Positions 1-7,399 of a stretch of DNA of 64,000 nucleotides are shown here, piece by piece. Position 1 is the first letter of the stretch. Each line of letters opens with the position of its first letter. Source of the DNA: Halomicrococcus gelatinilyticus. Lineage in GTDB: Archaea; Halobacteriota; Halobacteria; Halobacteriales; Haladaptataceae. The translations under genes and the position numbers were made by a program. The notes beneath the pieces are model-generated. The model was not told the origin of the DNA, did no database searches, and saw only the letters and a list, made by a program, of their open reading frames with translations. The stretch covers positions 310,001 through 374,000 of the forward strand of contig CP100466.1 of NCBI GenBank assembly GCA_024227995.1, given 5' to 3'.

Positions 1-2
1 CG

Positions 3-425
3 ATCGTCCACGTGGCGCACGCGTTCTCGGCCGGGAGCTTCTGGGGTGCGGTCTGGCAGGTCCTGCTCGGCATCCTCTACGGATTCGCCGGCATCTCGTT
101 CATGGCGAATCCGGTCGTCGGCCTGACGACGCTGACGATCCTCGCCATCGCGTTCTTCCTGGTCGACGGCGTCGTCGAAATCGGGTGGTCCATCGCCGGT
201 CGCGGTAACGAGGGCTGGCTGTGGCTCTTCGCGAGCGGCGTCGTGTCGCTGCTCGTCGCGGGCATGCTCTGGGTGGGATTCCCGGCGACCGCTCTCTGGG
301 CCGTCGGCGTCCTCTTCGGGGTGAACCTGCTCGTCACCGGCCTCTCGCTCATCGGCCTCGGCAGGGCGACCCGACGGGCAACGCGGGAGGAGGTTCCGGC
401 GGACGAGCGCGGACGCGAGGCGTGA
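3..425 (+). CDS. HdeD/DUF308-like membrane protein (5' truncated)
   Basis: Only the C-terminal part is inside the window. The frame is open from base 3, and the GTG at 12 is probably internal. About five hydrophobic segments alternate with short turns (residues 9-30, 38-55, 66-85, 88-104 counted from that GTG), followed by a short charged tail rich in R and E. This matches the HdeD/DUF308 family of roughly 190-residue six-helix membrane proteins, so about 50 residues should lie upstream. The function in haloarchaea is unknown; the family name comes from an E. coli acid-resistance protein. The next genes are convergent on the other strand. Confidence 0.7.
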   Translation: MVHVAHAFSAGSFWGAVWQVLLGILYGFAGISFMANPVVGLTTLTILAIAFFLVDGVVEIGWSIAGRGNEGWLWLFASGVVSLLVAGMLWVGFPATALWAVGVLFGVNLLVTGLSLIGLGRATRRATREEVPADERGREA

Positions 426-449
426 CGAGAGCCCTCCGTCTGTCGACAC

Positions 450-1112
450 CTACTGGTCCGTGGATTCGATCCGCAACTGGAGCTGGTCGGCGAGGTCGGT
501 CAGGTGGACCGTCCCGAAGGTCGCGACGATGAGTCCGCCCAGCGTGTTGTAGAACAGGTCGAGAATCGTGTCGTCCAGCCCGTACTGGGTGAGGACCTTG
601 CCGGTCCCGACGAGGTCCGACGCGACGCCGACGTAGAACTCGACGAGTTCCCAGACGACGCCGAACGCCATCACGAACAGCAGTAGGTAGACGAACATGA
701 ACTTCGGCGGCATCGCGATGTACTCCGTGTGTTCGTCGAGCGCGCGCGTCACGGCGTAGGCCGCCCCAGCGACGAGCGACGACGACAGCGCGTGGGTCAT
801 GTGGTCCCACCACCACGTCGACTTGTACGGACTCAGGAACCCCAGCGCGGGCAGCGACAGCGTCCCGAGCGCGTGCAGGAACATCGCGACGGTGATCCAG
901 AGGACGATGCCGACGCTCATCGTGATGCGGTAGTTGCGCTCCAGTACCGCGGGAAGGAACGAGACCAGCAGTCCGACGCCCGCGTTGACGGCGATGCCGG
1001 CGTTGCCGCGCAACACGCCCACGAGGAGGATGCCCGCCATCGCCACCTGGAGGAGACGCGCCAGCTGGCCCTTCCTGCGCGCTGAAACGTGGCCGAGCGT
1101 CCGAGAACTCAC
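450..1112 (-). CDS. YjdF/DUF2238-like membrane protein
   Basis: The product is a 220-residue integral membrane protein with about six hydrophobic helices. It contains a WWWDHMTHALSSS segment, a FGVVWELVEFY helix, and a YGLDDTILDLFYNTLGG stretch near the C-terminus. These acidic and histidine-bearing helices resemble the DUF2238/YjdF family, whose function is unknown. I chose the GTG at 1112 because it overlaps the stop of the upstream gene by four bases (GTGA), which implies translational coupling. The same frame stays open to 1730, but that part is the antisense-like shadow of the upstream gene. The two membrane proteins form one leftward operon. Confidence 0.75.
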   Translation of the reverse strand: MSSRTLGHVSARRKGQLARLLQVAMAGILLVGVLRGNAGIAVNAGVGLLVSFLPAVLERNYRITMSVGIVLWITVAMFLHALGTLSLPALGFLSPYKSTWWWDHMTHALSSSLVAGAAYAVTRALDEHTEYIAMPPKFMFVYLLLFVMAFGVVWELVEFYVGVASDLVGTGKVLTQYGLDDTILDLFYNTLGGLIVATFGTVHLTDLADQLQLRIESTDQ

Positions 1113-1705
1113 GTCGCCACCTCCTCCGACCGCTCGGCGTCGGTGGCGAGTCGCTGCCGGAAGTACAGTCGGAACAGTATCCCGGTGAAGATGCCCGCGA
1201 CGAGCGTGGCGGTGAACACGGCCATCAGTTCGCCGTTCGTCGAGACGAACGTCGTGCCGAGGTATCTGGCCGAGGCCGCCGAGCCGACCGCCCAGAACCC
1301 GGCGGTCGCCAGCGTCGCGATGACGGTGAAGAACACCGCGAACCGCGGCGTCATCCGCACCGCCGTCGTCAACTCGAGCGCGACGACGACGAGCATGGCG
1401 AGGGTCGCGACGCTGAACCCTGTGACGAGTTCGTCGAAGAGCGTCGGTCGGAACGTCCCGACCGCCAGTGGGAGCGCGGTGACGAGCAGCAGCGGCCACG
1501 GGACCGTCCGGGTCCACGACCGATAGACGACGGCGGGCGTGATGGCGACGAACGCAGCGATAGCAGCGAGCGCCATCTCGACGAACAGCACCTGCAGGAA
1601 ACCCACGACGGCGACGCCGACGAAGACGGCGCTGAACGACCACGCGATCGCCGCGTTCACTCGCGTGTCCGAGACGAACCACTCCTCCGGCAGTGCTCGA
1701 CCCAT
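1109..1705 (-). CDS. Multi-pass membrane protein, unknown function
   Basis: This is a 198-residue protein with about six predicted transmembrane segments. A short N-terminal tail (MGRALPEEWF) is followed by hydrophobic stretches at roughly residues 15-35, 38-58, 70-85, 95-112, 120-142 and 155-175. The C-terminus is charged (R/E rich). I do not recognise a catalytic motif. It is the first gene of a two-gene leftward operon and overlaps the downstream DUF2238-like gene by four bases. Co-translation with another membrane protein suggests a membrane complex or a shared process, but no function can be assigned from sequence. Confidence 0.75.
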   Translation of the reverse strand: MGRALPEEWFVSDTRVNAAIAWSFSAVFVGVAVVGFLQVLFVEMALAAIAAFVAITPAVVYRSWTRTVPWPLLLVTALPLAVGTFRPTLFDELVTGFSVATLAMLVVVALELTTAVRMTPRFAVFFTVIATLATAGFWAVGSAASARYLGTTFVSTNGELMAVFTATLVAGIFTGILFRLYFRQRLATDAERSEEVAT

Positions 1706-1829
1706 TCACTCTCCCCCATCGAACGTCCACGCCACGCTGGGTATAGAGTCTGGCGTCGGTCCTGTTGTAGCCGATCGACGGCCCCGTTCGATGACTCCGT
1801 TAGACGGTTGCGTTCGACGGTCGGCAGGG

Positions 1830-2447
1830 TCAGAGCACGCGGAACACGCGGACGGTGTCGCGGCTGTGCGGTTCGCGGAGGAGTTGCGCGAGTCCGAGGT
1901 CCGAGAAGACGTCCTTCCAGTTCCGGTGGTAGAGCGGGAAGTCGTCGTGGACGCAACTCACCTCGGCGCCCTCGCGGCCGCGTCTCGGGCTGTTGCCCTC
2001 GTTCTCGGCAGTGATCACGAGGTCGGCGCTGACTCGGGCCACCTCCTCGAAGGCGTCGGCGTTCTCGGGGTGGACGTGCTGGAGCGTCTCGACCGAGTAG
2101 ACGACGTCGAACGCGTCGTCGTCGAACTCGGGGAGGAGGTCCTCGATCGCGCCGGCGTGGAAGGTCCCCGTCTCGGCCAGCCGGGGGTAGTGCTCGGCCA
2201 TCACCTCGAACGCGTCGTCGTTGATGTCGATGCCGGTGAGGTTCTCGTAGCCGCTGTCAAGGAGGCGGGCCAGGTGCCGTCCGGAGCTACAGCCGACCTC
2301 GAGGATGGCCGCGTCCTCGTCCACGTAGTGGTCGAATACGGCGTCGAGGGTCTCCGTGACCTCGTTCTGCCCGATGTCCGCGTAGTAGCTGGGGGAGAAC
2401 TCCTCCGAGCGGTTGGCCCAGTACCGGTGGTTGTCCTCCGGTTCCAT
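1830..2447 (-). CDS. Class I SAM-dependent methyltransferase
   Basis: The product is 205 residues and is expected to be cytoplasmic. Motif I is visible as ILEVGCSSGRH near residues 46-56 (family E/D-x-G-x-G-x-G, here with Ser for the middle Gly). It is followed by the acidic post-I loop TGIDINDDAFEV. A motif with FDVVYSVETLQHV corresponds to motif IV/post-IV of class I methyltransferases. The start at 2447 gives MEPEDNHRYWANR, a usual N-terminus for this haloarchaeal group. The open frame further upstream lacks acidic composition and is intergenic. The substrate cannot be predicted. The gene stands alone, between convergent and divergent small genes. Confidence 0.85.
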   Translation of the reverse strand: MEPEDNHRYWANRSEEFSPSYYADIGQNEVTETLDAVFDHYVDEDAAILEVGCSSGRHLARLLDSGYENLTGIDINDDAFEVMAEHYPRLAETGTFHAGAIEDLLPEFDDDAFDVVYSVETLQHVHPENADAFEEVARVSADLVITAENEGNSPRRGREGAEVSCVHDDFPLYHRNWKDVFSDLGLAQLLREPHSRDTVRVFRVL

Positions 2448-2731
2448 ACGTCCGACTGAGGGAGTCGGGGAGTAAAGAGTCGGCGGTCGGAGAGTAGTGG
2501 CCTCGTTACGCCTGCCGGAACTGCAGGTGGTCCCGACCCGCACCCCTGTACAGTCAACCCCGGCTCCACTCGCCGCGGAATACGACAACCACGGCCACGT
2601 TCGAGGTCGACAACGACGTGGAGAGCCAGGGGGTCCGGTCGAATCTATCCGGGAGTGGCCACGTGCAGGACCAGGGGAGCGGCTGTAGGCAGGGAATACT
2701 TTTCACCCGAGCTAGCGTAGTGGTTCAGGCG
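2448..2731. other. Intergenic region with a possible decayed reading frame
   Basis: No complete gene is supported. On the plus strand, roughly 2580-2690 encodes a halophile-looking stretch (TATFEVDNDVESQGV) with no start codon and no matching upstream part, so it may be a gene fragment. The sequence AATACTTTT at 2695-2703 is a plausible TATA element for the small membrane-protein gene that starts at 2732. Confidence 0.3.
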
Positions 2732-2959
2732 ATGGCACCGGAACGGGACCCTATCACTCGAATCGGCCGAACGTTTGCGGTCGCCCTTCTCGTGTACGTA
2801 GTGACGTTCGTCATGCTGGTCATCATCGGAAGCTTCGGGCTGAGCATCCATCCCTTCCTCGCCCTTCTCCTCGGGCTCGGCATCGTCTACCTCGGATTCT
2901 CGCTCTACTACTATCGCCATCCGGAGGTCGCCGCTCGCCAGCGACGCACTACGGACTGA
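2732..2959 (+). CDS. Small two-helix membrane protein
   Basis: A 75-residue protein starts at the ATG at 2732. About 13 polar residues precede two hydrophobic helices (about residues 14-36 and 41-59), and the C-terminus (RHPEVAARQRRTTD) is basic. A TATA-like element lies about 30 bases upstream, which fits a leaderless or short-leader transcript. A longer frame opens at 2618, but that extension covers the promoter and is unlikely to be translated. The family is not recognised. Small two-helix proteins of this kind are common in haloarchaea and mostly uncharacterised. Confidence 0.65.
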   Translation: MAPERDPITRIGRTFAVALLVYVVTFVMLVIIGSFGLSIHPFLALLLGLGIVYLGFSLYYYRHPEVAARQRRTTD

Positions 2960-3091
2960 GAACGCTGATTTGGCGACGGGAACCGCGGATTAGCGTCTTC
3001 AGTTCTGGTCGGCCACGACCACGAACGGGGTGCCGTCACCGTCCTCCACAGTCCAGCGGACGTCCTCGCGCGACTCATGCGAGTTCGATAG

Positions 3092-3226
3092 CTAGGTGTC
3101 GAGTTCGTGTTCCTCGATGGCCCCGCACCGCGGACAGGGCGTCACGCCAGGCCCGGCAGCGACGAACTCGGTGCCGCACGCGCGGCACCGGTACCGCACT
3201 ATCGTCTCCCGGCCGGCGTCACTCAT
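3092..3226 (-). CDS. Mini zinc-ribbon protein (44 aa)
   Basis: This tiny protein begins MSDAGRETIVRYRCRACG and has two CxxC knuckles (CRAC and CPRC), the usual layout of a rubredoxin-like zinc ribbon. It starts at 3226 and overlaps the stop of the preceding 59-residue gene by eight bases, so the two are almost certainly co-translated. Zinc ribbons of this size in haloarchaea are thought to bind zinc and act as adaptors in protein or nucleic-acid contacts, but no target is known. The same frame stays open past its TAG stop for another 30 codons with halophile-like composition, so the gene may have been longer. Confidence 0.65.
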   Translation of the reverse strand: MSDAGRETIVRYRCRACGTEFVAAGPGVTPCPRCGAIEEHELDT

Positions 3227-3398
3227 CGTCGCCTCCTTCTGCGACCCGGCGGCAGTAGTCCATCGCGGCGAGCGCATCCGTCTGGCCGTACCTCTCGGTC
3301 GCGACCCCGGCCTGGGTCGCTCGCCAGCGCCCGTCGTCGAGCCGTGTCAGTTCGAGCGTAGTCTGCCCGGGGTTCGATTCGTCGTCAGTCGTCGCCAT
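3219..3398 (-). CDS. HicB-like small protein (59 aa)
   Basis: The protein starts at the ATG at 3398, and its stop overlaps the start of the downstream zinc-ribbon gene. It contains LELTRLDDGRWRATQAGV, a beta hairpin with a D-G-x-W turn, then ERYGQTDALAAMDYCRRVA, a helix. That strand-strand-strand-helix order is like the partial RNase H fold of HicB antitoxins. No HicA toxin gene lies next to it, so it is more likely a stand-alone HicB-fold protein than half of a toxin pair. The acidic start (MATTDDESNPGQ) is typical of a real haloarchaeal gene. Assignment to HicB is by pattern only. Confidence 0.55.
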   Translation of the reverse strand: MATTDDESNPGQTTLELTRLDDGRWRATQAGVATERYGQTDALAAMDYCRRVAEGGDDE

Positions 3399-3591
3399 AG
3401 CTGGAGGGAACGGCGGACACCTAAAGGAACTGAGCCGTCCCCGTGGAGTGGACGTGAAAGTGAACCGTGGTCGGCATGATTTCGTGAGCTATTGTTGCTC
3501 GCCGGGCGTCGAAGAGCGATCACCGCGGACGGACGGGCACTGTTCCGGTTCAGGAACTGCCTAACTGGACGAACAGGCTTACGACCGTGGA

Positions 3592-4557
3592 TCACACCGT
3601 CTGCGACCGGAAGATGTTGGCGATGCGGCCGACGAACGAGTTGCGCTTGGTCGGGTCGGCGATGATCTCGTACTCCCGCTGGAGCGTCCCGCCGTTCGCC
3701 AGTTGCAGGACCGTCAGGCGGTCGTCGGTGATGAACCGGTCGACGTCCTTGCCGACGATGTTCCCGGACGTCGTGACCAGTATGGCGTGGGCGTCGGCGT
3801 CCTGTGCGATCGACAGGAGGTTCCTGACGTCGCTCTCGTCCGGTTGCTCGTGTACCGCAGCGACGATGTCCTCGTCCAGCAGGTCGTCCGTCGCGTACAC
3901 GTGGACCGGGACCTGCTCGCCCGACTCGTCGGTTACCGTCGTGTCCGTCTCCGTCCGCAACGTCCGGTTCTCGAGCATCTCGACGAGCGATTCGCGTGCG
4001 GTCAGTTGCTCCCCGATCCAGTCTGCGCCATCGTCGGTGAGATAGTACTGGTAGAGGATGCGTTCGGTCGCCCGCATCGGATGGATGACGAGGTGACACT
4101 CCCGACACCGGAGTCGGTGGTCCACCGTCTCCGAGATCGCGTCGCAGTTCTCACAGAAGTGGATGGTGTCCAGTTCCAGACGTTCGAGCGATTCGAGGTC
4201 CATCTCGCATCCCGGACAGACGGCACCGTCCTCGTCGTCGAGGAACTGTTCCTGTATCCCCTCGTGACCACATTCCGCGTGACGGTATCGCTCCGTGCGG
4301 ACCGTCTCCGGAGAGGTGCAGGACGGACAGGCGGACGTGTACTGCATCCCCTTCGCTTCGCACTGCGGACAGATGTACTGCTTCTCCTGGAACTCACGGT
4401 GAAGTCGGTCCTGGTCCGTGAGCGTCTCCAGCACCTCGAAGGCAAGACCGTCGCGTTCGTCGAGGCGAGCTTCCGCTTCCGGATACGTTACCTCGCCCGT
4501 CTCGATGTCGACGGTCGGATGGATCCCGTCCAGCGAGTCCTTCCAGAGGTCGCTCAT
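3592..4557 (-). CDS. TackOD1-like multi-zinc-knuckle protein
   Basis: The product is a cytoplasmic protein of about 320 residues. Its N-terminal half carries a series of cysteine knuckles: CPQC, CPSC, C near RHAECGH, CPGC, CENC and CREC, with interspersed histidines, implying two or three structural zinc sites. This matches the TackOD1 (thaumarchaeal output domain 1) metal-binding region found in archaeal signalling proteins. The C-terminal half (from about residue 190) is an alpha/beta region without a recognised catalytic motif. It may be a receiver-like or output domain. I prefer the ATG at 4557 (MSDLWKDSL); an ATG at 4596 would add 13 residues of non-acidic sequence. It is a single gene. 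Confidence 0.6.
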   Translation of the reverse strand: MSDLWKDSLDGIHPTVDIETGEVTYPEAEARLDERDGLAFEVLETLTDQDRLHREFQEKQYICPQCEAKGMQYTSACPSCTSPETVRTERYRHAECGHEGIQEQFLDDEDGAVCPGCEMDLESLERLELDTIHFCENCDAISETVDHRLRCRECHLVIHPMRATERILYQYYLTDDGADWIGEQLTARESLVEMLENRTLRTETDTTVTDESGEQVPVHVYATDDLLDEDIVAAVHEQPDESDVRNLLSIAQDADAHAILVTTSGNIVGKDVDRFITDDRLTVLQLANGGTLQREYEIIADPTKRNSFVGRIANIFRSQTV

Positions 4558-4734
4558 CAGTCGGACTATCCCCGGTGATGCCATGCACTGTAACAACAGT
4601 GAACAACCATTTAGTTACCACCCGGCTACCGGTCGCGGGACGGTGAGTAGGGGTGGTCTGCCGCTCTCGACGGAAACGGGACTCGAACGACGACGACCGC
4701 GACGTCCACAGCCCGGACGGGGTCGCAAAAAACT

Positions 4735-4944
4735 CGCCGCCAGCGACGGTGACGTCGACCCCAGGCGGGAGTGGCAGGCCATCCTGCTCGCGGTCGGCGG
4801 CGGATCGCTCATCATCTCGCTCGCGTTCGAACTGTACGACCGGGCCGTCACGGAGCTCGGGAAGGGACCGCGTCGGCGTGCTTCGTCGGCGGCGTGGCGA
4901 CGTTCGGCGGTCTGGACACGCTTTCGACAGCCGGTCAGAGGTAG
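4735..4944 (+). pseudogene. Frameshifted membrane-protein remnant
   Basis: One plus-strand frame encodes REWQAILLAVGGGSLIISLAF followed by ELYDRAVTELGKG, a transmembrane helix with an acidic flank. At about 4863-4868 the coding character moves to another frame, which continues TASACFVGGVATFGGLDTLS to a TAG at 4942. Inserting one base in the GGGAAGGGA run would join the two parts. There is no good start codon in frame. The tail overlaps the 3' end of the convergent gene at 4935. I read it as a decayed gene, or a sequencing frameshift in a small membrane-protein gene. Confidence 0.35.
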
Positions 4945-5957
4945 TCGATGCTGGCGGCGTTCATCACCAGACCGCCGATGACGACCGGGATGACGTACAC
5001 CGCGCCGCGGAAGATGACCACCGCGGCGGTCACGGTCTCCAGTCCGGCGACGGCACCGGGAAGGGTCGAGATGAGGCCGACGAGCACTGCTTCGATGCCG
5101 CCCGCGCCGCCAGGGAGCGGGGTGACCCCCGCCATCGCGCCGACGGGGACGGCGAACAGCACGATGGCGAACGGGACGGGCGCGCCGACCGCCTGGAACG
5201 ACAGCCAGAGCGCGACCATCTGGAACGCCCAGCCCGCCGCGGCTGCGCCGAGCGCCACCGTCACGCCCTCGCGGTCGGTCGCGATCCGTTCGATCGACCC
5301 GAGGAAGTGGTCAACCCTGGAGCGGATGGCGGCCCGGTCGAACCGCGAAACCCTCGGCAGGACGCCGAGGACGGGGTTGAGTACCGACGCGAGCAGCTTC
5401 ACGATGCCTCGCTCGATGCGGCCCCGGTGTTGCCAGCCGAGGTACCCGCCTGCGGTCACCCCGGCGGTCAGCGCGACGACCACGACGGCGGCGACCTGAA
5501 GACGGCGGCTGAACGTCGTCTGGGTCGCGTAGTAGCCCAGCCCGATCATGGCGATGACGATCGACGGGACGAAGTTGAGCGAGTCCAGGGTCGCGATGGC
5601 CGCGAGGCCGCGCTCGTACTCGGCGTCCGTCGTCTTCGAGATGAGCAGCGCCGTCACCGGCTCGCCGCCGGCCTGCCCGAACGGCGTGACGTTGTTCGAG
5701 AACATCGCGCCGTTCATGATCAGGACGGACCTGACGAACGAGACTTCGTTACCGAGCGTGTTCAGCACGGTCTTGAGCCCGAACCCCCACGCCGCGAGCC
5801 ACCCGAAGATCGCCAGCACGACGAGTGCGACCATCGTCCCGTCCGCGTCCGACAGCTCGCGGGTCAGCTCCTCCACCCCGACGAAGTGCAGCAGTATCCC
5901 GAGGACAGCGAGCACGCCGAGGAAGCCGACGGCGGCACGCTGTCGCTGACCATCCAT
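4935..5957 (-). CDS. Lysylphosphatidylglycerol synthase TM-domain family (UPF0104) protein
   Basis: The product is an integral membrane protein of about 340 residues with roughly eight to nine helices. The signature of the UPF0104/YbhN family is visible. A MNGAMFSNNVTPFGQAGGEP segment has the conserved N-x-x-x-P-x-x-x-G-G/E pattern, and near the C-terminus there is PVGAMAGVTPLPGGAGGIEA. In bacteria this fold is the flippase half of MprF. In archaea relatives are seen near glycosylation genes and may flip lipid-linked intermediates, but that is inference. ATG 5957 is preferred to the GTG four codons upstream. It is a single gene. Confidence 0.85.
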   Translation of the reverse strand: MDGQRQRAAVGFLGVLAVLGILLHFVGVEELTRELSDADGTMVALVVLAIFGWLAAWGFGLKTVLNTLGNEVSFVRSVLIMNGAMFSNNVTPFGQAGGEPVTALLISKTTDAEYERGLAAIATLDSLNFVPSIVIAMIGLGYYATQTTFSRRLQVAAVVVVALTAGVTAGGYLGWQHRGRIERGIVKLLASVLNPVLGVLPRVSRFDRAAIRSRVDHFLGSIERIATDREGVTVALGAAAAGWAFQMVALWLSFQAVGAPVPFAIVLFAVPVGAMAGVTPLPGGAGGIEAVLVGLISTLPGAVAGLETVTAAVVIFRGAVYVIPVVIGGLVMNAASIDYL

Positions 5958-6172
5958 ACGTGCAGCCACCTGCTTGATGCATCATTACTATGTCGATAAT
6001 CTCCGACCCGTCTCGGTGTGTCAGTGGCCAGCACGCGTCCTGGCGAGGCGGGGCGAACGACGAGCGGTCCGGGTGACCATCGCCGGTCGCCGCGCACCGC
6101 CTTCCGACCGGGGTCGGTCGCCCGTCACTCCTTTTGAACCGCGGACACGTACTCGTAGTCGGGTTTCCAACG

Positions 6173-6493
6173 ATGGTCGCTCCAACCGTACTGATTCCGG
6201 TCGAGTTCCCCGACCCCGATCCGCTCCCGTCGACGTTCATCGACGGCCTCACCGCGTGCAAGGTGGTGCTGCTCGGAGCGTACGAACTGTCGCCGGACGT
6301 CGACCCGGACGACCGCCAGCGGAAGGAGGTCGTCTCGGACGATCCGTCGTTCGAGATCGGCCAGGCGATGCGGGACTACGACCTGCTGGTGATGGGCGAG
6401 ACGCAGGAGTCGCCGCTGGAGCGCGTGTTCGGCAGGACCTACGAGTCGACCGCCGAGCAGACGCATCGCCCGATAATCGTCGTGCAAGAGTGA
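6173..6493 (+). CDS. UspA-like protein with apparent in-frame internal deletion
   Basis: The 106-residue product begins MVAPTVLIPVEFPDPDPLPS and ends with VVMGET-like and FGRTYESTAEQTHRPIIVV sequences. From memory of the haloarchaeal family, full-length relatives of about 200 residues have these as the extreme N- and C-terminal parts. Here they are joined at about residue 47-48 (DDRQRKE to VVSDDPSF), so the central region is missing. The frame is intact and the acidic composition is kept, so it may still be made. ATG 6173 is chosen over 6134 because the added residues do not look coding. It is a lone gene between a UPF0104 gene and a toxin-antitoxin pair. Confidence 0.6.
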   Translation: MVAPTVLIPVEFPDPDPLPSTFIDGLTACKVVLLGAYELSPDVDPDDRQRKEVVSDDPSFEIGQAMRDYDLLVMGETQESPLERVFGRTYESTAEQTHRPIIVVQE

Positions 6494-6587
6494 CGGCGCC
6501 AGCCGACCTTTCGTAGCCTGACGGGCAGTGCTCGACGACCATAGATCGGACCGACTTCCTCGCTGGGGCGTGAGTCGTGGTGGATTG

Positions 6588-6610
6588 CTATATAGTGTGG
6601 TAACACACTA
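6588..6610 (+). promoter_or_regulatory. TATA box and palindromic operator before the antitoxin gene
   Basis: A TATA-like CTATATAG is followed directly by a perfect inverted repeat TAGTGTG-GTAA-CACACTA (6593-6610). The repeat covers the region between TATA box and expected transcription start, 33 bases before the antitoxin ATG. AbrB/MazE-fold antitoxins usually repress their own operon, so this is the likely operator. Confidence 0.6.
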
Positions 6611-6642
6611 GGCTTTTGACCATCGGTCCCCTACCAGGACGC

Positions 6643-6894
6643 ATGAGCAGCAACCGGATCGACGCCGAGAGCAAGGTGTCGGGGAATCAGGCGAACATCC
6701 CGGCTCGGATTCGTCGTGAGCTCGGGATCGACGACGGCGATCAGCTTCGCTGGCACGTCGAAGACGACGGGAGCGTCCGTGTCCAGGTCGTCCAGCAGCA
6801 AACGGGGACGTTCGCGGAGTTCGACGGTTACGATGGCGAGGAGACGACCGACGTGACTGGCGACCACGACGCCTGGGGCGTCGACGTCGAGTAG
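6643..6894 (+). CDS. vapB: AbrB/MazE-fold antitoxin (VapB-type)
   Basis: The 83-residue protein starts MSSNRIDAESKVSGNQANIP. The N-terminal half has the swapped-hairpin AbrB layout: a strand, then NIPARIRRELGIDDGDQLRWHV, which is the classic I-P-x-x-I-R-x-x-L-G-I-x-x-G-D core. The acidic C-terminal tail (GEETTDVTGDHDAWGVDVE) would wrap the toxin. It is immediately followed, with no gap, by a PIN-domain toxin gene, so the two are a VapBC-type module. A palindromic operator lies just upstream. Expected role: neutralise the RNase and repress the operon as a complex. Confidence 0.85.
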   Translation: MSSNRIDAESKVSGNQANIPARIRRELGIDDGDQLRWHVEDDGSVRVQVVQQQTGTFAEFDGYDGEETTDVTGDHDAWGVDVE

Positions 6895-7329
6895 ATGCCC
6901 CGCGCACTTATCGATACGACGGTTCTCTTTGCGGCTGCGTACCGGCAGGACAGTTCGCACGAGGTCGCGCTCCCGGTTCTCCGAGGTATCGACGACGGTT
7001 CGCTTCCGGAGGCAGTCGTCATCGATTACGTCCTTGCAGAAACGCTCAACGGGCTCACGACCCACGCTGGCCACGATGCAGCCGTCGATCTCCTCGATCG
7101 TATCGAGGAGAACGCACGGTTCCACGTCGACTCGCTCACGACAGACGCGCTGGCGACGGGAAAGGCCCTGTTCAGACAGCACGAACCCTTCTCGTTCGTC
7201 GACGCCTGCATCATCGCGTACATGCAAACCGAAGGACTCGGGTACATCTATGCCTTGGACGACGATTTCGAGGCGGCCGACGGCGTCTACCGGCTCGATA
7301 CGGCGACCAACCCGTACAACCCGAGGTGA
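6895..7329 (+). CDS. vapC: PIN-domain ribonuclease toxin (VapC-type)
   Basis: The 144-residue PIN-domain protein has its ATG directly abutting the antitoxin stop codon. The acidic Mg-binding residues are in place: D in ALIDTTVLFA (about residue 7), E in VLAETLNGL (about 48), D in FSFVDACIIA (about 102) and D in YALDDDFEAA (about 120). PIN toxins of this family cleave tRNA or rRNA when released from the antitoxin. The C-terminus (YRLDTATNPYNPR) is typical of archaeal VapC proteins. Length and residues look intact, so the module is probably active. Tail-to-tail with a lipoprotein gene. Confidence 0.85.
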   Translation: MPRALIDTTVLFAAAYRQDSSHEVALPVLRGIDDGSLPEAVVIDYVLAETLNGLTTHAGHDAAVDLLDRIEENARFHVDSLTTDALATGKALFRQHEPFSFVDACIIAYMQTEGLGYIYALDDDFEAADGVYRLDTATNPYNPR

Positions 7330-7399
7330 GACCCCGCGGCTCGTGGGGTTCGAGTCGTGCCACCGATTCTGGTCAGCCGAAGTAGCCGAACCGAGGTCG

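Noticed and set aside
1539..2459. Long plus-strand frame of 306 codons across the methyltransferase gene
   Set aside because: It is antisense to the methyltransferase and the membrane-protein start, is Val/Arg-rich in a pattern mirroring the real gene, and has no recognisable domain.
4653..5999. Plus-strand frame of 448 codons opposite the UPF0104 gene
   Set aside because: Composition (Arg/Asp/His repeats) is typical of an antisense shadow; the minus strand has clear transmembrane motifs.
7330..7399. GGGTTCGAGTC-like sequence reminiscent of a tRNA T-loop
   Set aside because: No acceptor stem, anticodon arm or D-arm partner fits around it.
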